Origin: Baylisascaris procyonis
Taxonomy: Eukaryota > Nematoda > Chromadorea > Rhabditida > Ascarididae
Assembly (NCBI GenBank): GCA_037389465.1
Contig: JAZARR010000008.1
Coordinates: 3,101,501 to 3,165,500 of the forward strand
DNA: 64,000 nt
Direction of reading: 5' to 3'
The position numbers were made by a program, and so were the translations under genes. Position 1 is the stretch's first letter, and each line of letters begins with the position of its first letter. The notes beneath the pieces were generated by a model, which searched no databases, was not told the origin of the DNA, and saw nothing but the letters and a program-made list of their open reading frames with translations. Shown here piece after piece: positions 1 through 14,300 of the stretch.

Positions 1-163
1 ATCAAAAGGCAAATACCAAGCTTCCCCTCTAGTTTTTCTTAGTAAAGAGGTCTCTAGCTGCTCCCAACATTCTCTCATATTACTAGAAAAAACTATAAAA
101 ATAAGCTCATTTTGAAACATTGCTTCGTGTTATTTGTCAACCTGAGCGATAAAATGTTTTCAG

Positions 164-3100
164 CGTCCGAGGAGCTTTCTCTCGGAGGAATTCGATTCAC
201 GACTTTTGATCTTGGAGGGCACGAACAAGGTTCATTTTGCACTTGTTAATATACACTTTTCGAAGTGGATATTTGACCAGCTGTTAAGTATGTGCTATGA
301 AGTTGTACTTATTATGGAGGGGAGGGAGTGAGAGACTGCGTTGAACATTGCTGCATTTGGATGGTTGGAGTGTTAGAAAAGCAATTCACGTTACGAATAC
401 AGGAAATGAATCCGAATGCTCGGCGGCTATAGGGGCCTTTCACGTGGATGGATCCTCCAACTGTGGAAGTTGGTTTGCTTGTCTTATTTTGAGCCCTGAC
501 TTGCGGGATCTAACGGCTTCCAGTGCCGAAATTTCCTTAAGTCATGAAGATACGAAGGTGAGGGTTGGTCGGACTAATGATACCAATTGTGTAGTTATTC
601 ATTAATGATAGGAAAACTAAAAAACTTTTTTTTTATTCCTTGAGCTTTGGTAAAGTAATAAACATTGGCGTTCGCGCAAAATACTGATAGAAATGCTTCT
701 ATCAAAGGCTCGTAGCGATAACGATTCTCGTGAATGTTTCTTGACCCAATAAATTGTTTTTTGTTGATAATATTTATTAATAGAATGCAACTGCAGCACG
801 TCGAGTATGGAAGGATTATTTTCCGGCCGTCGATGCAATTGTCTTCCTTGTCGATTGTGCTGATTTGGATCGTATCGGAGAGAGCAAGCGCGAAGTAAGT
901 CTCTAAAGCTTTTCTTAACTGACCATTAGATTCATAACGGAGACTGGACTTCGTTGTAGACAGGGAACGCAACATAAGAAAGATAGCAGCTTTGCTTAGC
1001 TGTTGAGGTGCGATCGCAGCTAACTGATTGTACGTCGCCCGCCCATGGTGTTTAGTATCTACAGTGCACAAATGAACAGTCGCCCATCTTTTCCCACTTA
1101 ACTCGCAACGAACGTCTTGTGGATGAGGTGACTGACACCACCGTTTGCGATAGCGATGCTGAGATTTGTAAGAGGCAAATCGTATCCAGAAAGGTGAGAG
1201 GGTAAGAAAGATCACGCTTAGGGTAGCAGTTCATGGGAGAGAATGAGCTCTGTTGGCATATACTCTCCCCTTTCATTCTCTGACCTCTTTTTTTTTCATT
1301 CTTTCATTCTCTATCAAGGTAAAAACTTGCCAAGTGCAGGTAGAACTATTTAAGATTCTGCTTCACATTACTATATGATTATTGCACACGTTTCTTGAGT
1401 ATATTTGCGGAAGCAAAAAAAGGAAAAAAGTCATATGTATGAAAACGGATAGTTTAGACGATTACGAGCTTTTGGATCTTATAAATAATTGTGCAATTTT
1501 TTATTAATTTGTTTATTGTAATATCTGATATACAATTAAAAAGTAAAAACTGGAACAGGTAAAATTGGCAGGAAGTAAAGTTAGTTGACAAAGTTCGTTG
1601 GGAATTTCAAAATCCCTTTTATGTGGAGTCTTCGAAAATCGGCTTTCGATGCAACCCTAGCATATACCTCAGTACGTCCATCTACCCATCTGACAATCTT
1701 CAACTTGAAAACCACTGAGTCTAGTTTCGAAATCTGATGGATAAAGCCTGCACTGTGGGTGTCTTTCTTAGACTATCTTTTAGATTACCATGTCATTTTG
1801 CAAAGAATTTCCGGCACCCGAATAAGGCAGCAATTTTCATGCATTTAGGTTTTTCTCGATTGTTGACGAATCCTCTAAATGTACCCATGCACGAAATTCA
1901 TGCTTGAACTTATGCGATCGTCATGTTGAAGTTGATTGCTGGATAGAATTACGTATGGTGTATTATAAAGAGGAGTTTAGCCAGAAGAAGAAGGTTGTTG
2001 AACTTTCATTCAAATCGTTTTTGCGGTCGCAGAAAAGAGAGGAAATTGTTGCCTGATGAACCTAAGTCAGAAAAGAGTCAACCGTTTGACTCCAACTTTT
2101 TTAATAAAGGAATCGATTTCTTTTGTCTATAATGGTCAACTTCTTGACCTTGAGTGAGTTCCAAAAATCATCTCTAACTGATCTCTGCATGATGTAAACT
2201 TTATGAGATTTGTTTTATGCGATGGACAAACTCGATCCTTTTAAATTTCATCATAGCCTCTAAATATTCACATTTGTAAGGAAATAATCTTTACTCGTAG
2301 AATGCAAAAAAGAAAAACTTACTGCCATATTCAGAAACTGACAGAAGATTGGAATTTATGCGAATGGAGAGACACGGGCTTACGAATGATAATTCCAAAG
2401 AATTTGGGATAGGGATAGAGGACGCCATTGTTAGGTTTCATGTCTTTAGTCTAAGAGGCTTCGGCATAGTCGGAGTTGGGGAAACCTGGAAAACACGGCA
2501 TGTTCAGATGCGAAAACTATGTGTAACATAGTTCAATAGTTGAACGTCACCTATTTCGACAAGTGAGAGCACGTATCATAGCAGTAAAAACGTTTCGCTT
2601 TTTTTTTGCGTGGTTTCAATCAGGGAAGATGAATTGTAACGATGTGACATTTGAAATGCAAAATTTGATGAGGTGCGTAATTTGTATACTTGTAGTTGGA
2701 AAGTCTTCTGACCGATGAACAGGTGGCATCATGCCCGGTACTTGTACTTGGCAATAAAATCGACAAACCGAATGCCCTTGGAGAGGAGCAGTTGAAATGG
2801 CACCTCGGCATTTCAAACATCACCACCGGAAAGGTGAGTACATCATCAGTCATGACTTATTCGTTTCTCATTGTCGTTTTTTCCGTTTTAGATTTGTTTT
2901 ATGGTACGGTTTCATTTTATGGGTATTTGTGGGATTACAGGTAGAGCTTGTGAATACCTGGCAGGTCGTAATGATTTTCATTGAATAACTGGTATTAAAA
3001 TCGAGATAAAATCAAGAGCACTATTGACAGCTTAGAAGTATGAATACAAACTTCATTTGGGATTTGCCAATACATGTAGTTGTGATGCCTAGCAAGGAAA

Positions 3101-4704
3101 CCCTTGTTAGACATTCACCATTCGAGGGCAATCTTTTTTAGATGAGGAGGCAACGTGGTAGCAGTGTTGCATAGCGTCAAATGAGTGGTGTATTTTTACT
3201 CCCTCCTCGTTGTTAAAGGATCTATGTTATGCCTCCTTCCATCGTTAGACGGTGGATCCTTGAGAGACCCACCCAGAGATTGAGAAAAAATATTCCGAAA
3301 CGGGAGTTTTTTAATGTGATTGTTCAAATGCCGAACGAAGATTGTTCCAAAAAACGTGCTCATTTTTGCGAAAAAAGTAGTCGTATTTTGAATATTATAA
3401 AATGGTATTGTGGAGGTAGCACGGTTGTGATGTAGAATGGTAGTGCCCAAGATGCACTTGGCTTAGTCTTTTATCTCAGGTTGCTTCAGCATACCCAACA
3501 CCTGTTTTGTTTGGAGTATCTGTGCGAAGCTTGCTGCTGTTGCCTCAAAAACCCTCAAAAGTATTAGTATTGAATTTTTTTGTTAATTCCACCTGTGCGG
3601 TGCAAAAATATTGGGTTTATTAGTCATAGCTTTAAAATCGGCTTTGCTTTCTCTGGCTTCGTTATTTTCATTTCCGTTCGCTCATCTTTTCTTCAAAATT
3701 AACGCTTCCCTTACATATATCAGCTGAAAAATTCCACCTCGTTTACCTTACGTTGCTTTGAAATATTTCATCTATTTTCCTAGCCTTAGGTGTGATTTTT
3801 TAATAGCTTTGAACACTTTGACTTGAAAATATTGCCCACTTGATCTTGAAAGTTTGCATCTGCACTTAATTGCTCTACTTCAAAGTTTTTTTTTTCAGTT
3901 CGACCCACTGTCATTTGGTTGGAAATTATTCCGACAGTTCTTGCTCTTTTAAATCTCACCTTCTTTTTCCTTATTGGATATTCTGCACCTCGTTTGGTTT
4001 ATATTCGGTAGTACTGCCTAAATTATCTCTCAAAGGAATACTTAAGTCACCAGAAGTGAATTTTTTGGTGGTCATATAAGTGTTTTAATATATTTCAATA
4101 AAGAGGATCCACCTTGAGATTCTGATTTGAAATTCCATTCTTTGGCATTTTCTCTTTATTGTCTCATAGCGCGAACTAAATATTTAACAATGTTCATATT
4201 GGTTGATTATTTTTAGCAGTGGTTTATTTACTGATGATTCGAAAGGAATCTTTTGAAAGATATTGCAATAGTAAATCGGTTTTTATCCAGTTCATCCACA
4301 GTGAATTGTATTTGAGCTTCTGCATACATCTGGAAGCACTTGAGAAGCGTTTCTGAATCCTTTTTACTCTGCAAGGATAACAGTGAGGTCAGCCAGACAC
4401 ATTTCTTAGATGGAAAATTAGAGCTTATGCAGATTCAAGAGGATGGATGACCGTGCAGAAATATGTAACTCACCACGCGAAGGATGTTTGTCTAGCATTA
4501 CGTACCAAGATGGAACAGTTTCCGGCAAAAATCAGTCAGAAAATGTCCTTGTAAACCCTTATGTACCCTTAATTTAACCCATTTCAGGGTCAGATTTCAC
4601 GTTCCGACTTATCTTCTCGCCCACTTGAAGTGTTCATGTGCTCTGTTCTAAGGCGACAAGGCTACGGTGAGGGTTTCAGATGGCTATCGCAATACCTTGA
4701 CTGA
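164..4704 (+). CDS. sar-1: SAR1-type small GTPase (COPII coat), 3' part of gene
   Basis: Four exons are visible: 164-229, 797-894, 2696-2833 and 4588-4704 (stop TGA 4702-4704). All three junctions keep frame (phases 1, 0, 0) with GT donors and AG acceptors. The product reads through the G3 box DLGGHEQ, then [22 protein letters not shown], the G4 box GNKID, the G5-like [13 protein letters not shown] and ends QYLD. DLGGH with its catalytic histidine and the FRW...QYLD end are signatures of SAR1, the GTPase that starts COPII coat assembly at ER exit sites. About 139 codons are present against a usual length near 195. The missing N-terminal amphipathic helix and P-loop must lie in exons left of the window, since exon 164 begins inside a codon after a TTTTCAG acceptor. 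Introns 2 and 3 are about 1.8 kb each. The gene converges on the minus-strand gene ending at 8375. Family assignment is firm; exon 164 depends on a phase-consistent upstream exon not seen. Confidence 0.95.
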
Positions 4705-6956
4705 ATACAACCTGATGGATTTATGAAAAGCGGCTTCCTCTTCCAAATATCAATGTAGTATCGATGTCCTCTTTGAAACCCTCTTATTCTTGCCTGTGCT
4801 CACTTTTTATTATTTTTTTCTCCTCTTCTTCTTCCCGAAAATATTCGCATGCTATATGTACCTTCTTATCATTTGCGATATGTTTTATCTCCTTGTGATT
4901 TTGCCTTCTTCGTCGTTTAAGGTGAAAGAATTGAGGCATCGTGGTGATTACGGTGATACGACGTGTAAAATGTTCAATTTTTTTGTTCTTTTCTCTTCAC
5001 ATCTTATACTGACACTCTCAGCACGAATCAGTGCTTTCGATGTTTCTTACAGTGCAGTTGCTTCTTCGTTTAGCGTTATTTCCGGTTTTTGTTTCTAAAA
5101 CATTTGTAGTGAAAATGTTTTACTCGATGCATGTAAACAATTGGTGCCACTCTGGGACTATACCACTCTTCTCTGCGTACAGCTTCCAAGAGGTTTTGTT
5201 CAAAGAAATGAAACTTATTTTTGAGGATTGCCTAGCTTCCAACTTCCTGTACTCCGTATTCAGTTGACAAGTGTGAACAAGAACGGCTTTTTGGAATCGT
5301 TATGGGTGAGTGAACGTTGAGATGGTGAAGGTAGGAATAAAGTATTAGAGGTGGATGGAATGAGAAGTGATAGGTTGAAAAGGATTCACAAGATATATCG
5401 GCTGTTTGTTAGAGGGCCAATAGATATGATAGGTGGATGAGCTATGTGAACATTGGCAACAATATAAAGCGTACAAGAACAGATGTGTTTTGAATCGTTC
5501 TTTGAGTGTGGTTATCTTTCCTGAAAATGAAAACTTTGTGCTCATTGTCATTAGCATATGCTAAATCCTGGAATCCGGTGGGAAATATCCGGAGCATTTA
5601 TGCACTGTGCTTTTTCTTTTCTTACATGCAATGTTGGAAGTTCATTGCTTTTATTAGCAAGCAGTTGTACGTCATTGGCGATTAGAAGGTATATTATAAA
5701 AGATAATTTTTAGTAAGAACAGTAACAATTTTTTTTTGTCGATAGCGGTAAACACAATTATATCTAAAAGAGAAATGTCCGGTTAGATCGTCATGAAGTC
5801 AATACGACGAAACCAGTCAAGCAACGAAACAGGTAGAATATGTTGGCATCCTCCAATCCTTGGTGGGTTTGTAAGTTTTTGCGTACATGGTTTCCTTGTC
5901 TATCGTGAGCAGTATACCATTATGCTGTCAATATACAAACAGAACTTCACGTCCGTACTTTATTGCACTCGAGGTGAAAGAGGGTGCAGTAAAGTATTTT
6001 CGCAAGCTTATTATCTATAAGCGGTCATATTAAATGACACTGAAAATGATTGCAATTCTCTGTCGCTTGAATAGCTCATAACTTGTAATATTATATAGCG
6101 CAATTAAGAGCGTTATGCATAGCCTATTTGATGAGGGGAAATGAGTGCATCAATGCATTTAGCAAAGCCAACTCCTATCTCAGAGAAGAAAAGAGGGAGC
6201 AATGGGTACGGGAAGATTATCTTAGCCCAGCGTCCGCTCCGTTTCCCGAAAGGGAATTATAAGTGCGATGTGCCTGAAAATGCGGTGAAACAAAGAAACA
6301 TTATTACCATTCGCACTGAATTACGCAATAAAACAAAGTGAAGTCTTCATATTTTTACGCTCAGGGCAAATGTGGTTCCTCGTTCTTTTTTAATATTTGT
6401 AATATTTTGCAAAAAACCCTTCTCTCAAAAATTCAAACTTGCTGCTATTCTGTAACATTAATGAGACATAATCATTTGCAATTCTCAACACTAATTAAAC
6501 AAATCTTTCACCCTTCATGTACATCTTTATGAGTCCATCACATAGAATTGATACAATAGGGCCCACTTCCAACCGGAAAACTGCTAAAATTTAGTTTTTA
6601 TCCGATACAGTTTTTTATTCCTCACGAGAGCATGGAAGCGTAACTACGGCTAGGATATTCCGGATACGTATTTAGCAAAGTTTCTGCAACTCCTAGAACT
6701 TTTCCAGCTTCTAACAATGTAAATTTAGATTTTTATGTAACGTCATTCTCCTGATGACAGCTGGCATAAGAAAGTTTATTCGAGTGCCAGCCGATCTTTT
6801 TCGCGTCTTTTGTCGAGAGGAATAGCGGTGGTGTAGTGATGAATCCCCAAAGAGGCAATCCGAACCAATCAATAAACCTTAAATCTATCCGATAGTTCCT
6901 GAAATTCTTCATTTACCTAAAATTTCGCCTTTATCAGCAGCCGATTGCATGCGCAT

Positions 6957-7039
6957 GTGGGGCGGGGTGAGGGGGGAGGGAAGGGGGACGGGGAGAGGGT
7001 TGCGGGGAGGGAAGGAAGTTACGGGGTGGGGAGGGGGTA
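6957..7039 (+). repeat. G-rich purine tract with quadruplex-forming potential
   Basis: About 83 bases are mostly G, with at least ten separate runs of three to six G and short spacers of one to four bases. This far exceeds the usual four-run criterion for an intramolecular G-quadruplex on the plus strand. It sits in an AT-rich gap between two convergent genes. A function in transcription ending or chromatin is only inference. Confidence 0.75.
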
Positions 7040-8078
7040 GCTAGGTCATAATTCGGTTGCTAGATCGTAATTCGTTCATGTTGATGATGTGCGACGTTGT
7101 TGAGCGTTCAATTATGCAATGAGCAGAATGTGCAAAACATTGGCTTCACATTATTCATCATAGACTTAATGTTGGTCATAGTCAGCAAAAACGACTAGGA
7201 ATATATTTTCGTAGATTCATTTTAAAAAATTTGATCGATCGAATATATTTTTTGATCTTAAAGATTCTCTCCGAAGAGGCACAACAATCAGACGTCTTCG
7301 TTATTTATGAGGAAATCAGCTCCAACATTGTACACCGGAATCTAATAGAGGTATGTTGATTAGCTGCTTCATAACAATACTCCGGAAGGGTATATAAAGG
7401 AGAGAGTAAGAATTTGAAAAAAAATAGGTGACAGCTAATGAAGATTTTTAGCTGAAAGGATGCGATTCCGGAAAGCTTTTGGCGGATATGAAGATTAATT
7501 CTGGATCTCGTAAATTTCAAAGATTTGTTCTTATTCTTTCATAACACCTTTCTTAGCATTCCACAAATTCAGTGGCGATCTGAGAAAATGCAATATTTGG
7601 AAGTGTTTCGCTTTGAAACGACTTTTTTCGACAATGCTTTTAATGTATTTCTAACAGAGTCGAAACTAAACTATCAAAATAAGCTATAGAATGGGGTTTA
7701 AAGAGTTGCATTTTATGAAGCAATCGCTAAAATGGGTGAAAAATTTGAGCTTTATGCTGCCAAGTTGGACAATAATGGGTGAAAAAGCGATTATCCTACT
7801 TACGTCTCGTTTTGTGATTATAATTGTGGAAATATTCTAGATTAGCCAATTATGATGTACGAATATTTTCATGCCTATAATGTGCAGATATATTATTTTT
7901 CGTGATACCTAATGGATTTTACTTTTGTAAACTTTTATTTGAAAGTATTTACGCCTCGCTAATTGTAAACGGAGAGGGGGGAGGGGGATCGATTATTCGC
8001 GATAGTGATGGATACCGTTTCAGAATAATTATAATCCCAATGGGTGTGTGAACGTCGATATATTCATCAATACTAGCT

Positions 8079-8084
8079 TTTATT
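8079..8084 (-). terminator. Possible polyadenylation signal of the coiled-coil/propeller gene
   Basis: On the minus strand this reads AATAAA, about 290 bases past the stop codon at 8375. It fits a 3' UTR of ordinary length. In AT-rich DNA the hexamer is common, so support is weak. Confidence 0.3.
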
Positions 8085-8374
8085 AATGGTGAATTCTCCA
8101 ATATATTTAGCAAATATTTCGTATCGCTGATACATTATAACTAAAATTACTCTATAGTAATACTTGCAAAGCATTATTTGAGTACTTCTAAATTGCGATT
8201 GCAGCCAATGAAGAGTGCCACTACCTTTGAAACCATTAAAAAAATGCAAAAAATGCATAAAAACAAAGATAAGCTGCAATCTGCATTCATTCGAAGAATT
8301 CTATTCGTAGATGAATTGTAAAGCAAAAAATAAAATATAATTTCTGAATTATTAAATGATGCGCATTTAATTTC

Positions 8375-11300
8375 TCAACTAAAACTTTTATATTTATGCA
8401 CACGAACGAGATTGCTGTCACGATAGGTAACCGCAAGGAAGCCACCATTAGCTGCAAGTGCATAAAGAGATTTGTCGGCAATTGCTACATCGTCGATCAC
8501 ATCGAATGTATCGGCAGCGTGTAGTTGTCTTATTTTAGCTTGTCGTAAATCGTGAATAAATACTTGACGTTGTTGATCGACGCACATTGCACCTGGCCTC
8601 TCGACAGGTGTCATACTTCGACGTACAGCAATCGATGAATCGCGAATACTGTATAGGCAAAGATATCCACGACGTTGTTCGACAAGAAGTAATTCGGTAA
8701 TCGGCCCAGTCACAGCAAGAACCTATATCAAATGCTTTCAATCGGTACTCTTTTCTGTAACTTTCAATTCTGTAACGTACACCTGACCTTCACTTCGTTT
8801 CGCATGTTTTTGAGGTTTTTCCACGCGTCCAGCTTGAACTAAATTACGTTCATGTAATGGCGCGAATATAATTGTTCTATTGGTCTATCCATATGGACGC
8901 CTAGTAACTTATGTAATAAAATGGAACATCTGATACGTTATTCCGAAGCAACGAAAGCGTTTATTTCTTTACAGTCATCTTTCGACCTCAAGGCAGAAAT
9001 CATTCGGGTTAGCTCATTTCATCGAGCAAGTTGTTTTGCATATCACCGTACAATATTAAAGGTAAATTTGAGTATTAATTCAGGTAATTAACTAATACCT
9101 GTCATCATGATAGATCACCACAAACGTTATCCTTAGATCAAGCTCATCGTTAAGGAGAATATTCGATACCTGCACATCTAAGAATGTCTGTCCACGTTTA
9201 TGCTCCAACTCAGTCCATTTTGCATCCGGTGATAACTCATAGAGTGCACTGAATGTTTCGCCTGCCACAGCGAAATAGATGAAGCCGTTGGATGCGGCAC
9301 ATAAACGTTCACGTAGAATTGTTTCATCTTCGATCCATTTAGGTCCTTCCACTTTTGCAACGAAATTCAATCCAGCGTCGAATTTCATAATAAAACGTCG
9401 CCAAGGTAATGAGCTTGTCTCACGTACCATCATCGATACCTAAAATATTTCTCTCGATATCTATATTCCAGACCAGTTGAATATTGGAAGAATATTAAAG
9501 TAAGCATGAGTCTACTTTTTTACCTCAGAAGCTTTTCTTTGTTATGAATCTGAGTTGTTTCCCACACATTCTTGTATGATATAATATCTCATAGGATGTC
9601 CTTTACTGTGTCCTGTAAGGAGTTTCATTTATGTTATGTCCTGTGAGGATGCTTCATGACATTATTTACATAAAACATGTAACAATTTTCTTTTTCAGAG
9701 AGGATTCGATTCGAGTGAGTATAGTGGGATTTGAGAGGAAGTACCTAGCATGACACCAACCAGGAGATGGCCATCTGGAAGGAGTGTCGCGGCTTGTGCC
9801 CATCTCCAGTCCACATTTGAGACGTTACGAATGAGATCCGAATTCAACGAGAATAGGAATAAACCAAGTTGACTATCCGTTATGAAAACGTTCGTGTTTG
9901 GTAAAACGATTGCACCACTTGGCTCACGTAGAAAGCATTCCCCAATACGTACACAATCGACATTGTGCCACTCAATGCTGCAATTAATGCATCTCTTTAT
10001 GAAGAACATTAACACTACAACTATAGTCTTGAAAAATGCTCCTCAAGTTGCAAACTTAAGTTGCAAAACTTCCCCGTGGGCAAATGCTCAAATTTGAAAT
10101 TTATGAGTTGGAGGTTATATAAACTTGCAGTACCATTCTAAAATGAATTCCAGTAGGTATCATCGGTGCTTTGGAAGGTAATTTTTACACCTGCTGTGCT
10201 AAAAATAGCTCTCAAAAGTTATCCATTTGTTTGCGGACTCCCTAACCGGAAATTTGTGAATAAATTTTAACAGATTTGTTCAAAAAACATTTCTTGTAGT
10301 ATCACTAATATCATTGGTGAAAATCAAGAAATACTTCAAAAAGATTCTCTCATTTTGCATAATTCGCAATTGCAATTATTTAGGAATATAAGCTTATTCA
10401 AAATCGTTACATTTACATGAACCACCTCGATGATCTGAAAGTTTTAAGGATTCCTATCCAATAGGAGAAGAGAAAAGGAATAACTTGCTCCAGCTATAAT
10501 GCTTCAGTTATTTCTTGTTAAATGGCTCAATGAATTATAGTCTGATTCCGTGGGTTCTTCTCCAAACGTTAGATTCAGTGGAAAAGCAATTGCTCTACTG
10601 AGCAATAGCGTTAGTTGTGCGCAAAATATCTGTTGACTGATATCAAATGAAAAAGAATTGTTAATAAAATTAATGAGTCAAATAGATCAAAAAGATTGGG
10701 AAAATATTTTACCCGGCTTTTCTTTGTGCCGCTTTCTTCAATTCGATTGTGGCCATCTTCAGTGTCTGCACTTCGTTCTCGAGCTGAAATTTTTGATCAA
10801 TGCTCTAAATGATCATCGAATGAGTCATTATTCAAAGCAACGAGTACTTTCATACAGAGTCCAATTAGTGTTTGATGTGCTCTTTCTTGTGGTTGGTCGT
10901 ATTCGTCGCACTTTCAGTATGCTACTAGGTAATGAATAGACTATTTCTTTTCCCACTTCGCTCACCATATGAATATTTCGTGTAAGATTTATTAAATACT
11001 AGATTCGCTAAATATCTGATTTTTTACTTTTATATTGCGGTTAAAGCTCTTCTATTAATAAATTGTTGTATAGTTTCACTTTCGTATAGCTTGTTATTAC
11101 TGAGTGTTTCGTTTATAGGGTACAACCTTGCACAACTTCGCCAGATTTTTCATTTATATATGAGAAGGTTTCATTAAGCCTTTCATTTAACCTTCCATTT
11201 CTTCGCATAGAAAAGTTACAAACTACTCTTCCCAAGGATATTGAAATTTTTTTTTTTTTTTTGAAATCGCAGTTTGACGAGGGATAAACGCCATCTTCTA

Positions 11301-14300
11301 CTTCGTCAACTCAAACGTGTTAACGAATCGGTGAAAGATTTTAGCAAACGATGTGAAAATGTGTTTTCTGAGCTGAAAGTGAAAGAGAAAGCAAAGAGGG
11401 CAATTGAGAATTCGTTAAAAAAGAAATTGCTACCTGATCACGACGTGTGCTGAGCTCAGTGTTAGCTTGCATCACTTTTTGCATCTGCTCTGTGATTTGA
11501 TAGCGTTTTATCTGCTCCTCATGGAGTCTAAATGAATTAAAATATATAGTGGCGATTGTTTGCTGGCACTTCAATGATATATTGAAATGACTGTGAAATC
11601 GAAATATGGGAGCCATGGAAGGGGTAGAAAGGGTAGGCATTGTTATGTCTCTCAAACGTTTCGTCAGGCTAAGGGGGGGGGGGGGGAGAGTAAATTCATA
11701 TTATATTTTTTAAACACTGTGAATAACTCAAGCTACATCATCGATCCGTTAAAACGATGACGGTCAACCGCTTTTCCTATTGTAACCTCATATATATCTT
11801 TAAGGTTTCTGAGACTAAATGATCGCTACTATATAATTTGATTAGCGGTTTAGCTTTGGATGTTATTTTAATTGTAGCTGTGACGAAGTAATTGGATATG
11901 TAGCAGATGTCAGTGGCGCATTTGTCAGCATTTAACTGGATTTATACCTATGAGAAAGCCTAGTAAAGCTTGTTAGATTTATTGTGGTTAGTTTTTGAAC
12001 CATCTATAAAAAATTCTATAATTTCTTCGGCTTTCTGATTTCCTGACGAAATAGGTTATCGTAGTTATCTATGTCGATTATAAAACCTCACCGAATATGT
12101 GCATGTGACAAGGCTTGCATCCTGCTTCTACTTTTGCACAGTGTTGTTGTATCACATATGTTACATTTAGAGTGCTGGAGATAGGTTGGGGATGAAGGTG
12201 GGTTCGCGCTGCGCGGAAGAGAACCTCAGAGGCATTGAGAGTTAGGGCATTCTTGGGATCCCTTGGAAGCTATAATGCTCTCATCGAGACTCAACATTTC
12301 CGTGAGGAAGGATTCGGGTCTTTCGAGGAGTAAGGTAACCTCAGAGGTCCTCTAGCGGTATCATGTTGATATTTAGGCTCTAAGGTCATGACCCATCTTT
12401 CTAGAAGAAGCCTTTGAGCCTCACAAGTCTACGATCCGACTCTGGATTGGAGTAGCGATTTGAAAAGCGGTACGTAGGCGGAAAAATTCTGGGAAGTTCC
12501 AAAGGTCAAATTACGGGAAGAAAACTGGCAAAAAGCAAGATCAGCGATCTCATTTCCCCGAACATAATATATGAATATAAACTTAAAAAGCTCGAAATAT
12601 CAGCCAATCAAATCTTTTTATCCCTTCAACATTAGCAACATCGCATCATACGATTTAATAGCAATACATCTAGTTTAAAAGTCACCTGGATAAGTCTTGC
12701 AATTTTCATCCTTCTCTAGCATATCACTAGAGAGGAATGAACACTTCTATTCCATGACTGTTTCGTCGGTTAAATGAAATCTCAGAGGCAATTCTCTTCC
12801 AGAAAACCGTTATATCAGGAATCTTTATTTCCGGAAAGTGCTGGAAGAATACCTGTTAAGTGTTGACTTTTGTTGTTGTTTGAGACGATCAGAATAATTG
12901 CAAAGATTCGATAAAAGATTTAGCGTCTGTTGTGTATGCTCGTGCAATTTGCGTTCATAATCGGCAATATCGAATTGCTCACTGGTTGCTTTCTCGTCTA
13001 TTTTTGCATCGTCGAATTGTACAACCGTTGATGGCGTAATATTAGGTAGTTCTTGAGGTTTCGATTGAATCTTCGCTTCACAATTATAAAACAGATAAAT
13101 TATTAGTAATTATTACTCACTTTATTGTAATAACACTTATATATTACTTTCTTCGCTTACCTTTAGATAACTTCCTCAGGCATTAAATAGAGCATAAATA
13201 AACTTGGTATGGTGAGTTTCACTGCATAGTATCTTTCATATTTCTCTTTGTGATACTGCAATTTTTTCTCTCCATGTGACATTCGATTGCAGATATTCGT
13301 AATTTCCAAGAATATGTTTCTGCTCATCAGGATATCATCCGTAGTTCAGGATGTCTGAATCTTAATTCCTAAGATAACATCAAAATAATTAAAAATTCTT
13401 ATTTATCCATTCATTTATTTATCTTATTTATCTTATCTTATTTATTTATTTCATTGTTTCAGAGTTGAAAAATATAGAAGAAATACTTAGGCATAAAACA
13501 GCAACTAATAACAAAACATTCACAGAGCTGTAATCCAATGCGTTTAAAGCTAATATTCAATGTGTAAGAACAGCTATAAAATGTGAATCGACTTAGGCGC
13601 AGTGTAAAAGCTAAAAGGCTGAGTGCATTAAATTCTCGCAGTTAAACTATCAAATCGTATTCGTGCTTCCCACATCATCGTGCTTCACATCGGAATGAGG
13701 TTCTAGAGTATCCAGAGGTCAAGCTGAAGCTTTAGAGGTCGAGATTATGAGGGAAGAGATTTGAGAGGGGTGATGATACAGTTCGTACTGACACTTCTTG
13801 GCCTAAACGCCTTTTCTAAAGTGTCCGCATATGACGTAATCATATATTGATCTGGCTTCATTATTTGCTGGCAATCTATGGTACTTGTTGGTTTAGTCCA
13901 TGAAATTTTAGAAACGCTATCTTGCCTGCACATTGCGCGTACCTTTCCGCTTGTTTTGATTAGTGATGGAGAGTTTAATGAGCGAATTTGCAAAGAGCGC
14001 ATATTAAGCTGGCTGTCCTGGTGCACCTTCCCGCTAGTTTCAGCCGGCTGTCATCATTTGTAGCTATTATATTCAATTAATTGCTTTGATCTCTTTTTCC
14101 TTCCATTGACCGGTATACGACATGTTCTTAGTTAAATCTAATTGCCACACACAAATGATGCACGAAAGCAGACCTGGCAAATAGAGTAGGTGGGCGCTGT
14201 GGAATGGTCGACAACTGGTGACGGCCTTGAGGGTTCCACGCTGGTCCATATAACGGATTGTTGTTGCTCCGTATGTGGGATGGCATCATTCAAGTTGGAA

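Larger units (their letters stand above)
4705..8374. other. Gap between convergent genes, no convincing gene
   Basis: This stretch lies downstream of SAR1 and downstream of the minus-strand gene, so it should contain two 3' UTRs. Its open frames (for example 4790-5098 and 5031-5267) are hydrophobic and T-rich, lack splice structure and resemble no family I know. Apart from the G-rich tract at 6957-7039 I see nothing specific. Confidence 0.6.

Noticed and set aside
595..1215. 206-codon minus-strand open frame
   Set aside because: It runs antisense across SAR1 exon 2 and its intron; the frame is a shadow with no splice or family support.
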